DNA of 64,000 nucleotides from Argyresthia goedartella (Eukaryota > Arthropoda > Insecta > Lepidoptera > Argyresthiidae), in assembly GCA_949825045.1 (NCBI GenBank), contig OX463835.1, forward strand, positions 18,059,201 through 18,123,200, given 5' to 3'. Made by a program: the position numbers and the translations under genes. The notes below the pieces were generated by a model, which saw nothing but the letters and a program-made list of their open reading frames with translations, was not told the origin of the DNA and ran no database searches. Of the stretch, positions 22,001 through 37,000 are shown piece after piece (the stretch's first letter is position 1; the number at the start of each line of letters is the position of its first letter).

Positions 22001-25000
22001 AAGAATAGGACGTAGAAATCCAAGGTTCTCAAAGCACTCCAGGTTAACTACCTAAAACTTTTTAAATACCGCCCCCGATGAAAGATATTTAGCCACGAAA
22101 GTAAGTAAAATTCGTAATCAATATATTTAAAAAAAAACTACTTCTAACTTAAAATCTCAACGCACTGTATCTGTTATAATTATAACGCAAATATTTGTAC
22201 GAAACAACGCCAAGCTATAATTGTTATTACTATTATTGTTCTTACGGTGGCACTTACATTTGGTATAAAAGGTGTGGGCCGAGGTACAGAACTTGCCAAT
22301 ATTACCAATGTTGTCGATTGAAGAGCAAATTACAGTTTCGCCTGATACTTTAATGGAAATTAAAGCGAAAAATGTCGTTGAGCAGCTGTTGCCGCAGAAA
22401 TCTGAAGAAATGGTGGATTTCGTACGAGTTCGCAAAGGCCGAACCGAGAAGTTTACGGCACGAGCCGAAGGCGAGACTTCGTTTCCGACCCCCAAAACCT
22501 CTTGCATTTTTCAAACATGTTTGTACATTATTCATATTTATCATAATTACTGTGCCTATTTACTTATTTATTTATTTATTTATCGTACTTCATACCATTA
22601 TTTACATGCCACACACAAACTCTATACTCATATACCCTACATTTATATTATGCTATTTATTGTTTATATCTCCTATCTATGCATATTACGTAGTCTAATC
22701 AACACCGTACAAAACAACACACTCAGTCACACCGGCTCCGACAGAATACCAGCGCTTCAGGTCCTCCTGTAGGCCCTGTAGCATAATGCTGAGCCGGAGC
22801 CGTTTCACCGTCGCCGTATACAACCAGCACACTACGCTGTTTTCTTAAGAAGCCATTTACATCACATAATATACCCACTTTTGTTGTTGTCCATGTGTAT
22901 TCCTATTTTTGTATATTCCTATTTTGTGCTATGTGTTGTGTATTGTGACGCTTGAATAAACGCATATTCTATTCTATTCTATTCTATTCTAGCTTAGTCC
23001 GTAAAGAAGCCTTTTGAGCCTGAGATCTCAAAATCAGGCGGCGAAGTTGGTATTTTGAGGTTAGAATGCGGAAATATATATATTTTTTGTATGCCATTGA
23101 TTCATTTTCTCGCAATCGAAGTGAAAAGCAGTAAAAATTGTAAAATCTACTATTTATAGTTATTTATAACCAAAACATTGAATTACCTGGCGAATATATC
23201 AGCAGACAGTACACAACCGATGATGTTGCCCAAATGCGGCACATTGTTCACGTATGGCAGCGCAGAGGTGATCAGCACGTTCTTCCGACCCTTCACTGGC
23301 AGACTGTGGAAGCAACAATTATGATTGAATTAATGATAATAATAATACCTTGGACACTATTTACACACATTGATCTAGCCCCAAACTAGGATTCCCTGTA
23401 TCTTGGGTACTAGACAACGATACACATACTTATATAGATAAATATTATACTTAGATAGATAAACAACCATGACTAGGGTACAAACATCCGTTCTCATCAA
23501 CAAATATTTGCCCCCATCGGGACTCGAACCCGGGACCCTTGGCTTCGTAGGCAGGGACACTGCCGAATTAATTAGTCTATGAATGAACGTTTACTTCAGG
23601 CATAATTTAATATACATGTCGCAGTTGGTTGGTTAAATCAGACACTTAACTAACTCTCTAGGACGTTAATTAAATAACGACGTTGAACCAAGTCACTAGC
23701 GTTTTGATTTAAATAAAGCATCGTCGAAAATGTTTAACAATCTCTCTTACCGAAAGCCGGCGTGTTGGAAAACATGATGGCGTTAAGACAACAGCTGGTT
23801 TGCACAGCTTATATCATGGCAAATCATTACGGAAGCTTAGGTGAAGGGTAAAGGGGGTGAGCGAAGCGAAGCCCTCTTCATCTTTCGTGTTAGGTTGAAC
23901 ATGTAAGAACAACAAAAAATGCTTAAAACATAAACGTTTAACTTTTAGACAACTCGTTAAACGTTTCATTCACTCACTTGTCTGACGGAGTTCTAGCGAC
24001 TTGGTTAAACGTCGGTCTTTAATTAACGGTCTATTTGAGCAATTTAAAAACCATGTTAAGGCGACGAAAAAGGGATATTAATGTTCCTGATTACTTAAAT
24101 GACAGGACTGAATGGGGTAAATCTAGCTCAACACAGATCTTGCTGTTAATAATTTTGGAATTATTTATTCCTGCTTATTAATCATATTAATAATAAAAAT
24201 CATATTTGTATTAGTTAAGCACAACCTATTTTTAAAAGAGATCTAAAACCAATCTGTGGGAGTTTCTACGCCCTTCATCTCCCACAGTGGTCCAATATAG
24301 AGAAGTGGCAAAAACTGACGATTGCTAAGCATATGTAAATATCTACAGTAATAAAGACATTTGGAATTTGGTTCAAGTTCGCCCGAGCTATACTAACATG
24401 ACTTTATCCTGCTTAAGCGGCGCTTGCAGCCTGCTGCGTCCATTGAGCCAGCCGTCTCTGGCGGCCTCACACTCTTCCGCTGTGGCACCGACCACTGGGG
24501 TCTCTTCTGGAGACCTGGAAAGTTACAATTCAGGCCCCTTATTCTCGAAGCCCTCTTTAGCCTTCGTGTTAGGATAAATAAATAATAATAATAATACCTT
24601 GGACTCTATTTACACACATTGATCTATCATCTAATCCTAGTTTGGGGCTAGAGCCCCAAACTAGGATTCCCTGTATCTTGGGTACTAGACAACGATACAC
24701 ATACCTATATAGATAAATATTATACTTTAATAACTTGGACACTAGTTACACACATTGATCTAGCCCCAAACTAGGATTCCCTGTATCTTGGGTACTAGAC
24801 AACGATACACATACTTATATAGATAAATATTATACTTTAATAACTTGGACACTATTTACACACATTGATCTAGCCCCAAACTAGGATTCATTTCTAAACG
24901 CATTCTTTTTCTAAGCGTAATTTTTCCTGCTCCTACACTGTTCAATGTTATGATATGAATCGAAATGTATTAACATATTAAAAAAAACGGTCAAGTGCGA

Positions 25001-28000
25001 GTCGAACTCGCGCACGAGCCCACAATGGTAGGGATGGTGTGGAATGAATAGTTTGGACTTTACATAGAAAAATGTTGTTTACAAAGTTATTGGTGCGGCT
25101 ACTTTCACACTCCATGCACGTAACCAGGTGAATTCATATGTTTGTATGTGGTATTGTAAGAATTGTTGTATGGGAGCCCCCTTAAATTTTAATTTTATTC
25201 TGTTTTTTATTATTTAGCCTGGTGACAGACGGACGGACGGACAGCGGAGGCTTAGTAATAGGGTCCCGTTGGACACCCTTCGGGTACGGAACCCTAAAAA
25301 CAATGACTATTATTAAAACAATATTAAACTAATAATATAACTCCAGGACCGTTCTGAATGGCGTGTTTATGAGGAGGCCTATACCCAACAGTGGGGCCCC
25401 TGACAGGCTGACGAGGATGATGATGATGAACTCCAAACCACAACCAAGAGAGTTTAGGTCAAATTGGCGGATATTGTGTGTCAATTGTTAAACTGTATTT
25501 TTTCCACAAATGTCCGTCTATTTAATAAACTTTGTGGCGATGCGGTTGTGCCCCTGCCTACCATGCGGGAGGTCCCGGGTTCGATCGCCGGATGGTTATA
25601 AAAGCTAATAAAAACCCCAGATCTTAAATGTTAATATGTGTGTGATGTCGCAGTTTCTAGTTCCCACGACACAGGGTATCCTTGTGCGGTCTGGGGACAA
25701 AAACAATAAATGTGCCTGTATTTAAATGTTTGTTTTTGGTTGTTTGTTTATTTTAATGGGGTTGTATAACAGTTTTTGGGGTTGTGTAACAGATTTTGTA
25801 TGAAATTATTAACATTTTAATCAAAATAAGCAAAAATAAGGCGTTGTTATGTAATTGGTTGTTCAGATATTGGACCTCATCATTTTCCCAACGACAACAG
25901 TGGCTGTAGGCAATACGTCGTAAAAATTACGTTTTCTAGGGATGAGACCAGGTTATGTCAGTATCTTTTCATGGAATCTGACTACGAGCCTGCTTATTTT
26001 ACTCTTCGATGATTACGCAAAGTAGGGAAAATATTTAAGATTATCTTGTTAAACCACTTAGAGTCTGGCATACGAAAGCGTGACCTGAGAAAACGTGGTA
26101 TAATTCATAAAACCTCTATGTGGTATCACTAACATAAATCACTACACTCCGTTCAGTTATTCTAAAGATCTTTGCCTCTCTTTCTGCTGTACGGAAGCGT
26201 TACAGCTAGAAAGAGAGACAGAGGTTTAGAATAACGGAACGGAGTGTGACTATCTATCACTTTGTCGTTTGACGTGCCTTTGACAGCATAATATTGTTGC
26301 CATATTGAAACTTTTAATAAAACTCCAGGTCACGCTTTCGTTTGCCAGACTCTAGTTTAGGCCGAGATTTTTTACATTATTCGGCACTTGACCTCATTTG
26401 ACCCCACGCCTCAGTGTTACCAGCAGGGTGTGAACAATTGACGGTCAGGTGCTGTGTTTGGAAAAAACCGCTGCCAAAATACAAAATGAAGTTTAAATAC
26501 TTCACATTACATGACACGCACGAAACATTGTATTTGTCCTGCATTGAATTAATTCTTATAACCAAATCAACACAGTGAAAATTCCGTGAAGAAGCCCATC
26601 TGGATGGAGGAACGGAACGCACCGGTGAAAGCTAATTACTGAATTAATAACGTGAATAATGGAGCAGTTTTCAGTTATAGAGCTTAATTATTTTTATCTC
26701 AGCATAAACCCTCTTTACTGCTTCCAAAAACCACACGTTACGACCAGTATAATGATAAACTTCTTGGTAAAAACTCATTTCTTATCTGAATATTGATACA
26801 TTATGACCATAATGTACCAAGATTTGTCAAATTATGACATTCAAATTTCGAACACCGACGCCCACCTGCGTGCCGCCCCTAGTTTGTCTGCAGAGTAATT
26901 ATCAATGCCACAATGCCGGTCGAACATGTGGTTCCTGAACACATCAAAGAGAGCTTATGATATGTGTGTAGATAAACTAGTGTATGTAACTGTACATAAT
27001 TAGGCATTATGTAGCAGTCACAAAAACTACTATTTTTCTTTGTTACTGTAAAAATATTGTATTATCATGGATACAATAAACAATATCCATGGTATTATTT
27101 AGCTTATTTAGTAACAATGTATAAAAAAGTTATTTATATTTTCCCACACAGATAGGTCTGGACTGATCAAATCAATTGACTTGGTTTAAGATTTGATCAC
27201 ACAACATTTTGCATTAGATTAGCTGTGTTGCGAGACTTGAATGTTTGTACAGTTAACAATTTATTGTTAAATGCTGGTAAAACCAAATGTATCAAATTCT
27301 CACTTCCAAATGTCAGGCAAGTTGGGACCAGTTTAGTGTTCGACAGCAATACGTTAGAATTAGTAAATGACACGAAGTTTCTTGGAATAACCATTGATAA
27401 CAAATTGCAGTGGGGACCCCACATAGAAAAATTGGCTGGTAAGTTAAGTTCTGCGGCTTACGCTGTTAGGAACATCAGACAAAACACGGATGTGGCTACA
27501 TCTAGGCTAGTATATTTTAGTTAATTTCATAGTGTCATGTCCTTTGGTATCTTGTTGTGGGGGAAAGCAGCGGATATTCAAACTATTTTTATTTTACAGA
27601 AAAGAGCTATTCGAGCAATTTATAATTTAAAACGCACAGACTCCTTAAGACAGCTTTTTAAAGAAATTGACATACTAACTGTAGCTAGCCAATTTATTTT
27701 CGAAAATATAATGCATGTACGCACCTTACAAAATTTCCCAAACTTAGCGATAGCTGTAATGTTAACCTAAGAAATAATCACAGACTACTTGCGCCCCGGT
27801 TTAGACTCGCGAAGGTTAGCAATTCTTTCAATGGTCAATGCATTCTCTACTACAACAAGATACCTCTGGAGATCTTGAAATTGCCATTTGAGCAATTTAA
27901 AATCCATGTTAAAGCGACTTTGTCGAAAAAGGGATATTACAATGTTCAAGATTACTTAAATGATGGGTCTGTATGGGGTTAATCTGGCTTAACACAGACC

Positions 28001-31000
28001 TTGCTGTTAATAATTTTGTAATTATTTATTCCTGCTTATTAATTATGATAATGACTAAATATTATATTTTGTATTAGTTAAGCATAAGCAATTTTTAAAA
28101 AGAGATCTAAAAATCAATCTGTGGGAGTTTCTACGCCCTTCTTCTCCCACAGTGGTCCAGTGTAGAGAAGTGGCAAAAAATGACGATTGCTAAGTATATG
28201 TAAATATCTACAGTAATAAAGACATTTGGAATTTGGAATTTGGTACATGACACATTTTTGATGGAATATCATATATATATATATATATATGTACATAACC
28301 ACTGATATCCCATAAACATATATATATATGTATATGTATTCTGTATCTCAGACACTTACACCGATTCTTTTGTTGACGTTTGACGGGAACACGATTATTT
28401 TGTTTCACACGAGCTGTCGAGTTGCGATTGTAATTTTAATTTCAAAGGAACCGGTACAATATGTCATGAGCTACTGCTTAGCGAAGCCAGGATGTATGTT
28501 GTGAACTTACCCTGGCGATAATAACGAGACCTGGGGGACACCTAAAGCTGAATTGGCGCCAAACGGACCAGACGCCGATCCTCCCCATTGCTTTACTGCG
28601 GCCTGTGACAAACATGTATAGGTCATAAATGTGTAGTTCAGCTAAACCAATAACAACAATTTGATATTCAGTTACAACTTCCGTTTCCGCGTATTTCATT
28701 CAATCGTTCTTTTATTTGCTTCATCCTGTCTTTAGCACGAAATGTCAAACATTTTTGTCGGTATTATAATTTCTATATATCTTATATATAGAAATATATA
28801 GAAATACTAGCTGATGCCCGCAACTTCATCTGCGTGTTCCTAGGAATTATCATTGACCGAGATAACGTTACCCTCCTCCCTCCTTCTGGTGCAGTCGGTT
28901 AAAAAGTATACTATATGTTAATCTAGCTCATAAACTACTTCTGTGCTAAATTTCATTCAAAAACGTTCAGCCGTTTCGGCGTGATTGAGGCACAAACACA
29001 CAAACATCCAAACATCCTAACATCACTACTTTCACATTTATAATATTAGTTAGATATATAATTATATATAAATATCTTCAAAACCCTTGACTGGGATGGT
29101 TTGGGCATAAATGTCGAAGGAGAACACGTCAACCACCTCCGCTTTGCAGACGACATCGTTATACTCGCCGAAACACCAGGAGAACTGGAAAAGATGCATA
29201 ATGATCTGTGCCACGCATCAATCCGGGTAGGCCTTAAAATGAACTGGACAGGACACATCTGTAGCAGAAGCGACGGAAGATGGGGCTCTAAAGTTCTGTC
29301 CTGGAGGCCCCGTACAGGAAAGAGAAGTGTTGGAGACCTGCGGCACGATGGTCCGATGACATCAGGGGTACAGCCGGCCCCACATGGACGAGAATGGCCG
29401 CAGAGCGTTCGAATTGGCGGTCCATTGGGGAGGCATATGTCCAGCAGTCGACAAGAACATGCTAAAGAAGACGAAGAAGAGTAGAATTTTGGAAAATAGT
29501 GTTATTTCTAAGCGGAATGTAGACCACTTTTTAGTGAAATCGACAACTGAATGTGGTAACCTACATCGAGTGAAATGTGACCAGGGAGATCTCAATTTAC
29601 TAAAAACCTCTTCTATAAAAACAGTATACATACATACAGTTAGAGTTACTGTGTCGTGATCTTGAAATTGCCATTTGAAATTGCCATTTGAGCAATTTAA
29701 AATCCATGCTAAAGCGACTTTGTCGAAAAAGGGATATTACAATGTTCAAGATTACTTAAATGATGGGTCTGTATGGGGTTAATCTGGCTCAACACAGACC
29801 TTGCTGTTAATAATTTTGTAATTATTTATTCCTGCTTATTAATTATGATAATGACTAAATATTATAATTTGTATTAGTTAAGCATAAGCAATTTTTAAAA
29901 AGAGATCTAAATATCAATCTGTGGGAGTTTCTACGCCCTTCTTCTCCCACAGTGGTCCAATGTAGAGAAGTGGCAAAAAATGACGATTGCTAAGTATATG
30001 TAAATATCTACAGTAATAAAGACATCATTTCATTTCATTTCCTGGGGTGGGAACCACAAACATATAAACACCCAAAACATGGGGATTGATAACAAAACTC
30101 AACTATCTCAATAACATCGTCAGAATATCGCGGAATTGAAACAGTTAGCCTCTGCCTACCCTTTTTCTTGCGGGAAAAAGCCGTGCGCATAGATATGTAC
30201 GAGTATGTAAAATACTCAGCCGAATGCACTGCTCTCAAATAAAGTAGCGCTTAAGTACTATAAAGGCGTTGTCAGTTCCCGGACGACAGTGACAGCATGG
30301 CTTTGAGTCAGGGTTTAAAAGGATAATTATCAGATAATTAAGTAATTATCTTGTTAATTTGTATCCCTGAATAATGTATAAGTGCTGCCAGTTCCCGAGC
30401 GACATCGACAGCATGGTTTTGAGTGATCGTCAAACTCGTTGGATGTGCAATCCATAGCTCGATTCTGACAGGTATTGCGACTTGGAATTTGATTGCAATT
30501 TTGAAATGTCAAACTTGCGATTTAGTTCATTCAAATCCTTCAAAAAACAGTCCCAATCGCAATCAAAATGCGCTGGATTAAATAGAGAATCGAACTTTTA
30601 GACTTTTGTTTATAAAGAAGTTGGTATTTACGAACCTTTACAGCTTTAGAAGCGGCAATATCTTCAAACCACTTGAGCAGATGTTTGCTGTCGCTCAGGT
30701 ATGCTGTCTTCAGTTCCGTATTGTAATATAGTGGGAATATAGTACTCCATAGAGATACATCGACAACTGACAGCTTATCCTGTAATATAATACAATGACT
30801 TATTTAAATATAAGGTTTGACTGCCAAATATGTTTAATGTTCACCAAATTTAGTTTCACGGAACCTTATTTGTTGTTATAGGTCACTCTCTGTCTAAATA
30901 GGTTTGTTAGGTTACAACATTATGATACAATCTGGAGCCGAAGCGAAGCGGAGCGGAGCGAGGCGACCTCATGTAGTTTAGTATAAAATCGGGTGTAATT

Positions 31001-34000
31001 TTTTTGTGAAAATATAGTTAATTTGGTATGAATATGTATTGTTTTGGATGTAAGTTTTTACTCAATTTGGTAAGCACTTAAAAAAGCCATTTATTTAACA
31101 ATGTAACAACTTTTGTTAAACTTGTTCTTTAATTTTTGTGTTTGTATTGTTGATGTGTCTGTTATAAATAAATAGTCTAAAATTTGTTTACAGGCACTAA
31201 CATTGCTTCTGGCCCCACACTAGGATACCCTGTGTCGTGGGCACCAGAAACAGCGACTTCACACACATATGTCCCTTATGACATTAGAGATAGGCCCTCA
31301 ATTTTAATTTTTAAGTAAAGATTGAAAGAGTCTTTCCTTTCTCTGTCGTGACAGGTACTTTTATATATATGTGTATACAAGTAAGTAAATGTTTGAAATA
31401 TATTATATTTTTGTGCTATTGTATTTTATATAGTATATACATAATTTAATATATTGTCATGTTTAAGTTTCGTTGATAATTAGGGGTATATAGTTTTATT
31501 GCGCACTAGGACTCTCCTGTTGCACAATTTTTCCTGTCCTGCCTAGGTTTGCTGGTAGAAATCTCTCTTTAGAGATAAACTCGCCTTTGCTCAAAAAAAA
31601 TATTTTTTTATCTTACCATTAAGATTTCTGCGCAATAAAAAATGGCTAGTATTTAATCGACCATCAAAAATACTGATATGCACAGCAAAAAAGGATCAGC
31701 AAAAACACTTTTTTAATGATAAAGGGGGCTTAAAAAAATTTGAATATGAAGGTCCCCAAGACCTGGGGTTGTTTTTAGATAAATAAATAAAAAATAATAA
31801 TAATAATATCTTGGTCATTATTTACACACATTGATCTAGCCCCAAACTAGCATTCCCTGTATCTTGGGTACTAGACAACGATACACATACTTATATAGAT
31901 AAATATTAGGACTCTAGAACTTAGCACGTTAGTACTTCAAGTTTCAACTAGTAACTCAAATATCTATATAACATTGACCTGCATTATTGAAAAAAGTGTC
32001 ACCCCGATTCAAATATGGCAATGAGTTGCAAAAATTAAATCCTTTTAATTATATATCCAAGAATACATCTACTTGGGCCAAATAGTCTCCTTCCAGAGCA
32101 GACAAGACAAAAAGGTCGAAAGACGAATTGATAACGCCTGGAGGAGCTATTGGTCCATGAAAGAGCTCATGAAGGGACAACTTCCGTTGTCTCTAAAACG
32201 AAAGCTCATGGACATGTCTATTCTTCCCATCCTTACCTACGGGGCTCAGACTTGGTCTTTGACTGACTTCCAAGTCAGGAATACTGAGATACGCTCCAGA
32301 ACTAAAATAAAGGACGTAGCGGAAAAGGCTACTAAAGGGCAGACCACGTCGCCTGTAAGCAACCGGACCGATGGGCCAAACTAACAACTCTCTGGATCCC
32401 AAACGCAAAAAGGGGACGTGGTCGACCCAGGAAGCGCTGGAGTGACGAATTGAGGTACCACAACAACAACTTGTGGGAGGTAGCCCAGGGGGATGAAGAG
32501 GGCAGGAGGGGAAGAGAGGCCTTTGCCCAGCAGTGGGATGATGTAGGCTAATAATAATAATTATTATTATTATACTAGCTGATACTAGCTTCATCTGCAT
32601 GTTCATAGGAAGTATCATTTACCGGGATAACGTTACCCTCCTTCTGGTGCAGTCGGATAAAAAGTATCCTATATGTTAATCTAGCTCATAAATTACCTCT
32701 GTGCTAAATTTCATTCAAATCCGTTCAGCCGTTTTAGCGTGATTGAGGCACAAACACACAAACATGTAAACATCCAAACATCCTCACATCGCTACTTTCA
32801 CATTTAGAATATTAGTTAGATATCCATCTACTAAAGCAAGTAAGTACTTACACCAAGAACATATTTCCTCTTAGCCAGCTGCTTATCAAGGTCCGTTAGC
32901 AATGCACATAAGAGCTGCTTCACGTCCGAAGCCGGCGATTTGGCTGATATTACCATCTGAGTTGTCGGGTGGAGACGGGTTGATTCCCATTCTTGCAACT
33001 GTTGACTGGAAAAAAATAAGTAAAATGATGAATAAGTAACTATTAGGTATGTTATTTAATTCGATGGACTTGTTTGTGAAGTCAAAATGCTCAAATGCTG
33101 CTAGAGCATGCACAGTGCTGTACATATTGATGGCCAACAAATGCTCAGATTCAAGCAAACCTCTTTGCGCAGTTTGATGAATGTGTATAACTGGATTATT
33201 GCTCTACCAAATGTAGTACTCATGGCGAGTACTACATTTGGTAGAGCACTCATAGTTTGTCAAAGAACAATGCCTTTCTTGACATCGCCCAGCTGTACTG
33301 TCATGGTTTTATGACACAAACAAGGTGTAAACATAACGATTAATCATATCCTAATTTTCTTTCGGAAAACATTATAGTGTAATCTCATGTTAATAGCAAC
33401 ATAAAATCAAATACATTCGTAGAGTCCAAATTTAACCTATGTTGTGATTTAGCCACGAATCTCGCAGGGGATGTGAAGAAATCGTGCTTAGATACCAGCA
33501 TTGCTACGGAAGTGATTTTTTTGTTTATTTAGGCACACTTATGTTTATACTTACGTTATACTACTTATATACTTATGTTATATTACAACTCACGATGTTG
33601 TTTTAGATCAGTGGTTCTTAACCGGTGGTCCGCGGACCACTGGTGGTCCCTGGAGGCATTCCAAGTGGTCCGCGAAGACATCCTAATAATATTTGACGTG
33701 ACGTAATGAATCGAGTCGAAACAACGCTATCCGCGCGCGGCACGAGTGCGAAGGCGAAACGCGGTGCACGAGGGCGGGGGGATGGCGGTTCCGTTCCATT
33801 CGTTCTTTGTTTTGGCGGGTTGTCGATCGGGTTGTTGATCGTCATTCGTCACTTCGTCACACGTCGTGTAATGAGTGGTAGGAATTTACAACGTGGCCTT
33901 GAGAGAGTGACGAGTACCTACTGAGAACTTAGTTTAATTTTTAAGTTCGAAAGCAAAAAGCAAATATCCTTAGTCTACGAGGCCGTAGGTAGTTATAGTA

Positions 34001-37000
34001 AATAACTACTCCAGATATAAACACTACGTAGGTAAGTAAAATAAATATTATTTGTTTGGTTTATGTCACACAACCAGCTATTGCGGATTACTAATTTTAC
34101 TTTATTTTCGTCACATTGTAAATCTGATAGGTTTCTTAGTAGGCACTGTGTACGAAGTTTTTAATAATTTTTATAAAACGGAAAATAATGCACAATTTAG
34201 TATTATCTGACGGTTAGGTTAGGTTTTAGTGAACAATTAAAAACGATCCTTATTTGACTTGCATTGTTTGTATGTAGGTAGGTTTGTTTGTTCGGGTCTA
34301 AACCTTATAACCTAATATTTCAAAGCAGTTATTCTCAACCAATTGAGGCAAAGTTGGGAATACATAATTATGCAATTTCGGTGACAATGCAATTGTTTGG
34401 TATAATTGAGCAGATTATGACGTATATGTATGTCAATATAATAATATACCTAATAATACCGTCATCGTATTTGGGCTCATTTGATAAGTCTTGAGCAGTA
34501 GATAAGTTACTTTTTAACATGCCCTGCCGCAAAGTTCGTCAATTTAGCGCTATCTACTGGGAGCAAAGTGGCTCATGTAAGCCCTAGGGCTTACTTTTTT
34601 TTCTTTGCTATATATATATATGTGATACCGCTGCAATGTTGCCTTTGCCTATATAGATTGCGAGCACGTGTGCGAGTGCGAGCAGTAAGAGAGAAAAGGA
34701 GAGAGAGAGAGAAACAAAAAGAGAGCAGGCGTGCAGCGGGCAGCAGACCAGCAGGCGTCGGCATAACTTCTGACTAATAAGCCGATCACACATGTGTGTA
34801 TTACGAGAATTCTTCACAACGTATCTTTCAGATATTTATTTAACAAAAAAAAAAACTACATGAAGTCGAGACGTGAAGCTTATCAATGAATTAAAATATC
34901 AGAGAATATCAGAGTAACCTGTATATTCATCAAGCTGTCAAAGTGAGAAAAAGTTCTAACCTCCAAATTTTTTTTATTACAACAAGAAAGCTATAGTGTC
35001 ATTTGTTTTTACAGATGAATTTCCAAATATAATCTTTCGATGCCTTTACCTATGAAATATTTTTTTTCATCGTTGAAGTGATTTATGTATCTGACGTAAT
35101 AAAACTTTATCGATTTTTTCTCGATATATCGTTTTTATATAGTACGTAACTAAATCAGTTTTTATATGAGTGTTTTTTATAAGAAGTTTTTTAAGTTATT
35201 TGTAATAAAAGTGCATGCTTGTTAGCATGCACTTTGTAAGTTGTTTAATGTTTTAAACGAACTTTTCGGCGGGTATGTTAAAAAATCGTATATGCATCTC
35301 GGGAGCACAGTAAGCTACGTAAGCCAAGCGAATATTGCGCCCTCGCTCCACTCGGGCGCAAACTCTCTCGCTGGGCTTACACAGCCTACTGTGCTCCCTA
35401 GATGCATAATATACTATTAACCGTCATTCCCGCAGCTGGCCCTAGACCTCACAAATAAAAGCTTGTCAAAACAACACATTTTTATTATCTTATACCTGTC
35501 CATATTATCACTAAAACTTCGTTTTCAGAAAAATGCCACCAAAAAGAAAATATGACGACGACTATATTAAGCTGGGCTTTACTTCAATAGAAATTAATGG
35601 AGAGCCTAGACCGCAATGCGTTTTATGTGCAACTGTTCTTGCTAACGACGCTTTAAAACCGGCAAAGTTGGAACGTCATTTGAAAACCGTGCATCCAAAG
35701 TATTGTAACCGATCGCGAGAATTCTTTGAAGGCAAACTAACAAATCTTAAAAAAATGAAACTTGGACCCAGTGGATCAAGTTATGCAACATCTGAAAAAA
35801 CATTATCTGCATCATTTGAAGTTTCAAAATTGATTGCCAAATCGAAAAAAGCACACACAATTGGCGAATCTTTAATAAAGCCTTGTATGCTCAAAGTTGC
35901 AGAAGAGCTCTTAGGCGCGGAAGCTCAAAAGAAAATTCGTGAAATACCGCTTTCTAGTGACACAGTTAAGTCGCGCATTCAAAAAATGTCAACTGATATT
36001 GAAGACCAAGTTATTGACAAAATTAAAAACAGCCCTTATTTTGCATTACAATGTGATGAGTCTACGAATGTTTCGCAATGCTGTCAATTACTTGTATTTA
36101 TACGATATTTGGAGGACAATACAATGTTTAAAGAAGAGTTATTATTTTCTCAAGAACTTAAAACGACGTCGCAAGGTGCAGATGTTATGAATGCAATAAG
36201 TCAATATATGGAGGAACATGGACTTATGTGGGAAAGGCTTGCCGGGTTTTGTACTGACGGTGCTCCTGCTATGCTTGGTTCTCGCTCTGGTCTTGCAGCA
36301 TTGATAAAAACCAAAAATCCATCCGCAATTACGACGCACTGCGTTATTCACCGTCAAGCATTGGCTGCTAAAACGCTCCCGGAATGTTTTACTATGGCTC
36401 TGAAAACAGCTATAAAAGTAGTTAACTTCATTAAAAAGAGCGCACTCAATACTCGTCTATTCAAACAGTTGTGTTCTGACATGAACTCTGAACACGAAAC
36501 TCTGCTTTTGCACACAGAAGTTCGTTGGCTTTCGAAAGGAAACATGCTGTCGAGGTTGTACGAACTAAGAGAGGAAGTAAAAATATTCTTAATTAACAAA
36601 GAAAACAAAGAGTTGCTAGATCAGTTCTGTGAGCCCGAATTTATAATACGTTTTGCTTATTTGGTCGACTTTTTTGCGCAAATAAATAAATTGAACCTTC
36701 AACTGCAAGGATCAGGAAATTTGAAGTTGCAAGTCATGAGCTATATATGGAGATAAAATCAGGGCGTTTATTGCTAAAATCGAGCTATGGATGAATAAGA
36801 TCGAAAGAAAAAACTTTTCTGCATTTGATACGCTGAACCAAATTATTGACGGACAAGGTGCAGATATTAAAGAAGAAATTCAGAAGAATATGATGCTCCA
36901 TTTGACTAATTTAAAAAGTGAATTGAATCGCTATTTTCCTGACTACGAGGACAAAAGTATTCAGAAACTGATACGGAATCCTTTCATTGTCAACGTTTCC

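Noticed and set aside
21704..22015. 103-codon open frame with a coiled-coil-like middle
   Set aside because: It might be a LINE ORF1 piece, but no domain or partner could be recognised, so it was not annotated as a gene.
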